Positions 60,201-64,000 of a DNA stretch of 64,000 nt are shown one piece after another. Within the stretch, counting starts at the first letter, position 1; each line of letters opens with the position of its first letter. The DNA is taken from contig OY288160.1 in NCBI GenBank assembly GCA_958439195.1, positions 62,001-126,000 of the forward strand. Direction: 5' to 3'. This DNA comes from an uncultured Paracoccaceae bacterium. Its GTDB lineage: Bacteria > Pseudomonadota > Alphaproteobacteria > Rhodobacterales > Rhodobacteraceae. Below the pieces are notes generated by a model. It worked only from the letters and a program-made list of their open reading frames with translations. It made no database searches and was not told the DNA's origin. A program made the translations under genes and the position numbers.

Positions 60201-62767
60201 CGGGTGTCGTGCCACGTAGTGCCGAAGTGCTGAAGGGGTTTGCGGCAGCGTTACTTGCGGCTGCAATTATCTGTGCGCCGGCGGTACAGGCGCAGGAGGC
60301 AGCCCCGCCACAACCGCCTGTTCAGGCGCAAGAGGGCATGTCGGTTGGTCCGGTCGTCACGACCACGACAACACCTTCTGCCCCGACCGCCCAAGGCACG
60401 ACGACCGTTGTCGTTTCAAAAGGATCGGGCAAAGGGTCGACACTGGATTACGTCGCGTGGGAGCGTGCGGCGGAACGGGCCGAGGCGACGCTGGCCAACC
60501 CCGACACGGACAGCACCGTTCTGGAAACATTGCGGACGTCGATCGTGGATTGGCGGGCGGCCTTTCTGGTGGCTCAGAACACGAATTCCACCCGCATCGC
60601 CACGCTGCGCGACCAGATCGCGGCGCTTGGCCCTGCCCCGGCAGAAGGCGAAACCGAAGCGGACGAGATTGCCGAGCGGAGGCGGCAGCTTTCCGACCAA
60701 CTCGTTCGCCTGCAAGCGCCCGGGATTGCGGCAGAAGAGGCGTATCGTCGGGCCGACGGGTTGATCGGTGAAGTCGACCGTGTGCTGCGTGAACGGCAAG
60801 CCAGCCAATTGCTGCAACTTTGGCCGTCTCCGATCAACCCGGCCAACTGGCCAGAGGGGTTGGTCCTGCTGCGTGATGTGACGGTATCGCTTTGGACCGA
60901 AACCACGACCCGCTGGACGCGCGGTGATGGGCGTAGCGCCCTGTTTGACAACCTACCCTTGATCCTTTTGCTGGCAGTCATCGGCATCGCCCTGATGACC
61001 CTTTATAGGCGCATTCTCAGCCCGATCCAGAAACGCCTGCCCAAGCCACGCACGGCGCGGGGCCGAAGGGTAGTCACGCTGCTGATTTCGCTGACGCAGA
61101 TCGTGCTGCCAACGCTTGGGGCGATTGCCGTCACCGAAGCCGTTATCCTGACCGGACTCGTTGGGCCGGTTGGGGCAGGATTGATGCTGATCCTGCCCGT
61201 TGCGGTGTTTACCATTTGCGCCGCGAACTGGTTGGGGACGACGATCTTCCCGTTTGATGAGGGCAATGAGGCGACCGATTTGCCGCTGCCGGAACGGCGG
61301 GCAGAAGGGCGGTTCCTTGCACGCAGCATCGGGGTTGTGCTTGGGGTCGAGGCGCTGCGTCAAGCCATCATGCTGGAGGTGGGTGCCAGCGATACTGCCA
61401 ATGCCGTTTTGGGATTCCCGGTTCTGGCCACAATGGCCGTGCTGATATTCCGCATGGGGCAATTGCTGCGTCGCCACGCGCGTAGCGTGGAAGGTCGTGA
61501 AGGGGGGCTGACCGTCAGCATTCGGGTGCTGGGCCTTTTGGCACGCGGAGTGATGCTGACAGGGCTGGCCGGGGTGGTGTTGGGTGCGGTGGGCTATATC
61601 GCCGCTGCAACGGCGCTGGTGTTTCCTTCCGTCATTTCACTTGGGCTGGTGGCTGTGCTGTTCATCGTGCAGCGGCTGGTGGGTGATTTATACGGGTTGA
61701 TCACCAAGTCAGACGCCGCCGATCAGGAAGGGCTGATCCCGGTTCTGATCGGATTTGCGATGATACTGGCGTCAATTCCGCTGTTCGCTTTGGTCTGGGG
61801 GGCGCGACTGGCGGATATCACGGAACTGTGGCAGCGGTTCCTGAACGGGTTCCAGATTGGGGCCACGCGGGTATCACCGACAGATTTCCTATTTTTTGCG
61901 ATCATCTTTGCCGTCGGTTATATGGTTACACGGCTGTTTCAGGGCGCATTGCGCGGATCTGTCCTGCCGCGCACAACGCTGGATCAGGGCGGTCAGAATG
62001 CCATCGTTTCGGGCGTTGGCTATATTGGCATCTTCCTTGCGGCGTTGTTGGCCATCAATTTCGCCGGGATCGACCTTTCGGGCCTGGCGATTGTCGCCGG
62101 TGCGCTGTCTGTGGGCATCGGTTTCGGCCTTCAGAACATCGTATCGAACTTTGTGTCCGGCATCATCTTGCTGATCGAACGACCGGTCAGCGAGGGGGAC
62201 TGGATCGAAGTGGGCCAGGTGCAGGGAACGGTGAAATCCATCTCTGTCCGGTCAACGCGCATTCAGACCTTTGACCGTTCAGATGTGATCGTGCCCAATG
62301 CCGATCTGGTGACCCAGCAGGTGACGAACTGGACCAGGTTCAACCTGTCTGGGCGGCTGATCGTGCCGGTGACAGTGGCCTATGGTACGGACACGCGGAA
62401 GGTAGAACGGGTGCTGCGCGAAATCGCCGAAGCCCAGCCTTTGGCCGTGTTGAACCCGCCCCCGATGGTCGCCTTCATGGGATTTGGCGCGGATGCGATG
62501 AGCTTTGAGATCCGCATGATCCTGCGGGATGTGAACTTTTCTCTTGGCGTTCGGACAGAGGTCAACCACCAGATCGTGGAACGCTTTGCGAAAGAAGGCA
62601 TCGAGATTCCCTTTGCACAGACCGAGGTTTATCTCCGCAATGTCGATGCACTGGGCCGTGCGCTGCGTGGGTTGACTGCTACGGATAGCACGCCAGAGAC
62701 AGATCCAGCGATGCCCCGCACCAGCAACCGGGCCCGTGATGAGCAAGGCAAGGGAGATGTCGGATGA
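60197..62767 (+). CDS. Large MscS-type mechanosensitive channel (DUF3772)
   Basis: 856 residues. Signal peptide (KGFAAALLAAAIICAPAVQAQ), a Pro/Thr-rich linker, a helical periplasmic domain of DUF3772 type (WERAAERAEATLANPDTDS, VVDWRAAFLVAQNTNS seen as IVDWRAAFLVAQ), about ten membrane helices, and the MscS core at about 600-780 with the pore helix GLAIVAGALSVGIGFGLQNIVSNFVSGIILLIE and the beta domain GDWIEVGQVQGTVKSISVRST. It would open on membrane tension under osmotic downshift. Overlaps cysK and the next gene by 4 bases each. Confidence 0.92.
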   Translation: MTGVVPRSAEVLKGFAAALLAAAIICAPAVQAQEAAPPQPPVQAQEGMSVGPVVTTTTTPSAPTAQGTTTVVVSKGSGKGSTLDYVAWERAAERAEATLANPDTDSTVLETLRTSIVDWRAAFLVAQNTNSTRIATLRDQIAALGPAPAEGETEADEIAERRRQLSDQLVRLQAPGIAAEEAYRRADGLIGEVDRVLRERQASQLLQLWPSPINPANWPEGLVLLRDVTVSLWTETTTRWTRGDGRSALFDNLPLILLLAVIGIALMTLYRRILSPIQKRLPKPRTARGRRVVTLLISLTQIVLPTLGAIAVTEAVILTGLVGPVGAGLMLILPVAVFTICAANWLGTTIFPFDEGNEATDLPLPERRAEGRFLARSIGVVLGVEALRQAIMLEVGASDTANAVLGFPVLATMAVLIFRMGQLLRRHARSVEGREGGLTVSIRVLGLLARGVMLTGLAGVVLGAVGYIAAATALVFPSVISLGLVAVLFIVQRLVGDLYGLITKSDAADQEGLIPVLIGFAMILASIPLFALVWGARLADITELWQRFLNGFQIGATRVSPTDFLFFAIIFAVGYMVTRLFQGALRGSVLPRTTLDQGGQNAIVSGVGYIGIFLAALLAINFAGIDLSGLAIVAGALSVGIGFGLQNIVSNFVSGIILLIERPVSEGDWIEVGQVQGTVKSISVRSTRIQTFDRSDVIVPNADLVTQQVTNWTRFNLSGRLIVPVTVAYGTDTRKVERVLREIAEAQPLAVLNPPPMVAFMGFGADAMSFEIRMILRDVNFSLGVRTEVNHQIVERFAKEGIEIPFAQTEVYLRNVDALGRALRGLTATDSTPETDPAMPRTSNRARDEQGKGDVG

Positions 62768-63483
62768 CCGAACTGCTCTTTCGGGAAGATGCCTATCTGC
62801 GCATGATTGATGCCGTGGTTGTCGCGCATACGGCTGAAGGTGGCGTCATATGTGACCGCAGTCTTTTCTATCCCACTGGTGGTGGCCAACCGGGAGATTC
62901 AGGTCAGTTGGTCTGGAATGAGGGTCGGTTGCAGATCGCTACAGCGGTCAAGGCAGAAGGTGGGCAAATCGCGCTGGTTCCCGCCGAACCGATGGCGATG
63001 CCACCGATTGGCACGATCGTGACCCAACAACTGGACTGGGACCGCCGCCACCGGCACATGCGGGTGCATACCGCGCTGCATCTGTTGTCGGTGGTGATCC
63101 CGTTGCCGGTCACCGGCGGACAGATCGGCGCAGAACGCGGGCGGCTGGATTTCGACATGCCCGATCCGCCAGAAGACGTGCAGATGCTTGAAGATCGGTT
63201 GAACGCGTTGATCGGGCTGGACCTGCCGGTCACGGACAGTTGGATCAGTGATGCAGACCTTCTGGCAAACCCCGGATTGATCAAGACGATGTCGGTGCAA
63301 CCGCCGATGGGGCAGGGCAGGGTCAGGCTTGTCCGGATCGGCGAAGGGGCGACGCAGGTAGATTTGCAGCCCTGTGGTGGCACACATGTCGCGCGCACAG
63401 CCGAAATTGGCCGGGTGGAAATCGGCAAGATCGAAAAGAAGGGTCGGCAGAACCGCCGCGTCTCCATCACCCTGATGGATTGA
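62764..63483 (+). CDS. Alanyl-tRNA editing protein (AlaX type)
   Basis: 239 residues. The editing site has the zinc ligands HTALH (in MRVHTALHLLSVV) and CGGTH (in PCGGTHVARTAEIG); the N-terminal part VVVAHTAEGGVICDRSLFYPTGGGQPGD is the AlaRS-C-like beta barrel, so it is an AlaX-II-type protein. It removes serine or glycine wrongly attached to tRNA-Ala. Final gene of the cysK-mscS-alaX operon, joined by 4-base overlaps. Confidence 0.93.
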   Translation: MTELLFREDAYLRMIDAVVVAHTAEGGVICDRSLFYPTGGGQPGDSGQLVWNEGRLQIATAVKAEGGQIALVPAEPMAMPPIGTIVTQQLDWDRRHRHMRVHTALHLLSVVIPLPVTGGQIGAERGRLDFDMPDPPEDVQMLEDRLNALIGLDLPVTDSWISDADLLANPGLIKTMSVQPPMGQGRVRLVRIGEGATQVDLQPCGGTHVARTAEIGRVEIGKIEKKGRQNRRVSITLMD

Positions 63484-63535
63484 CCCGCGCAGCCCCCTTG
63501 CGCCCCCTGTTTCCAACGCTTATGGAATGCCCGAC

Positions 63536-63625
63536 GGACAGTTGGCCGAGTGGTCGAAGGCGCACGCCTGGAAAGTGTGTAGGCGGGGAACCGTCTCGAG
63601 GGTTCGAATCCCTCACTGTCCGCCA
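63536..63625 (+). tRNA. tRNA-Ser (GGA)
   Basis: 90 bases: acceptor GGACAGT / ACTGTCC, anticodon stem CACGC / GTGTG around loop CTGGAAA with anticodon GGA, a long variable arm as in class II tRNAs, T loop GGTTCGAATCC, discriminator G and encoded CCA. Confidence 0.95.
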
Positions 63626-63711
63626 ATACCCAATGAAATAAAAAAGAAATTTTGTTGAATGGCGGTAGTATCCATCAAACAGCCCAACATCTGTTTGGCG
63701 CTAGCCGGTGG

Positions 63712-64000
63712 CTAGTTAGGACAGAACTGGGCTTCTTCGAATGTGGAAGCATAGGCCAAGCAGTATTTGAGTTCCATTAACTCACGCTGCAACTTTTCAT
63801 GCGACTCGGCCAGTTTCCCGCCTGCCGTTCGCAGGGTTTCGTAGTCTGCAAAAAGCGTGTTGTAGTCTTCGACGATGCTGTCATGCGCCTTTACGCATTC
63901 GTCTACGGCGGACTTGCAGGCAAACCCCTTGTAGTCGCACTGATAGGTGTCAAAACATGCCGAGTTCTTGTCGACACACATTCCTTGATTTGAGCAGACT
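63712..64000 (-). CDS. Unknown Cys-rich protein, C-terminal part
   Basis: Not recognised. The frame ends at 63712 and stays open to the edge of the window, so the start may lie outside; ATG 63981 is internal or a short alternative start. The visible part has six to seven Cys (CVDKNSACFDTYQCDYKGFACKSAVDEC) that suggest disulfides in the periplasm, followed by a coiled-coil-like stretch (SIVEDYNTLFADYETLRTAGGK, LAESHEKLQRELMEL) and a final CPN. It may be a secreted protein with a pilus- or surface-like role, but nothing in the sequence fixes it. Confidence 0.5.
   Translation of the reverse strand, partial: VCSNQGMCVDKNSACFDTYQCDYKGFACKSAVDECVKAHDSIVEDYNTLFADYETLRTAGGKLAESHEKLQRELMELKYCLAYASTFEEAQFCPN

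Noticed and set aside
1..64000. CRISPR arrays, rRNA genes or complete insertion sequences
   Set aside because: No regularly spaced repeats, rRNA segments or transposase genes with terminal repeats were seen.

Overview
The window is about 64 kb of GC-rich DNA from an alphaproteobacterium, most likely a Rhodobacteraceae (Rhodobacter, Gemmobacter or Tabrizicola-like). The pointers are a two-piece (permuted) tmRNA whose tag reads ANDNRAPVALAA, a tRNA-His without an encoded G-1 and with A73, a trgA-trgB pair as known from Rhodobacter sphaeroides, and an aa3 oxidase cluster ordered ctaC-ctaB-small ORF-ctaG-ctaE-surf1.

Layout. 1-2.7 kb is chromosomal: the end of a DUF481 outer-membrane protein, an MmcB-type nuclease-fold protein, a small acidic protein, tRNA-His and an MltB-like lytic transglycosylase. 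2.85-23.6 kb is foreign DNA: two integrative elements in tandem in the 3' end of one tRNA-Glu gene. A 16-bp piece of that tRNA (GTGGCAGCCCGTAGGG) occurs three times, at 2848, 10372 and 23606, and marks the left end, the junction and the right end. Element 1 (2.85-10.4 kb) has a tyrosine integrase, an AlpA-like regulator, a small serine recombinase, an unknown 463-aa protein, and an AT-rich cassette of a DMT permease, a SpeD-family decarboxylase and a DUF2156 (lysyl-transferase-like) protein. Element 2 (10.4-23.6 kb) has a P4-type primase-helicase, an iteron-like or cos-like inverted repeat, small and large terminase, portal, a prohead protease fused to the major capsid protein, a gpW-like connector, a DUF2190 protein, an AlpA-like gene and an integrase. 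It has no tail, lysis or late-regulator genes. That is the gene content expected of a capsid-forming phage satellite (cf-PICI-like) and is the most interesting system here.

23.6-64 kb is chromosomal again: 5-oxoprolinase (pxpABC) with glycerate 2-kinase; a phospholipase D-like protein with an EEP hydrolase; tex and tldD converging; the cytochrome aa3 oxidase and assembly operon running into thrC, an M16 peptidase and an acetyltransferase; an MBL-fold protein and a GlcD-like flavoprotein; permuted tmRNA; a polyamine-type binding protein; acuI; a 6S RNA-like rod; a cysteine-desulfurase-like enzyme, photolyase and CFA-type methyltransferase; trgAB; a sugar-oxidation pair divergent from a GntR regulator and a SpuC-like aminotransferase sharing TTGATCA-type sites; a xanthine/uracil-type permease with a long leader; cysK, MscS and an AlaX editing protein; tRNA-Ser; and the end of an unknown Cys-rich protein.

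Gene starts were set from ribosome-binding sites and overlaps and often lie inside the longest open frame. No homology search or folding program was run; family names come from motif recognition.
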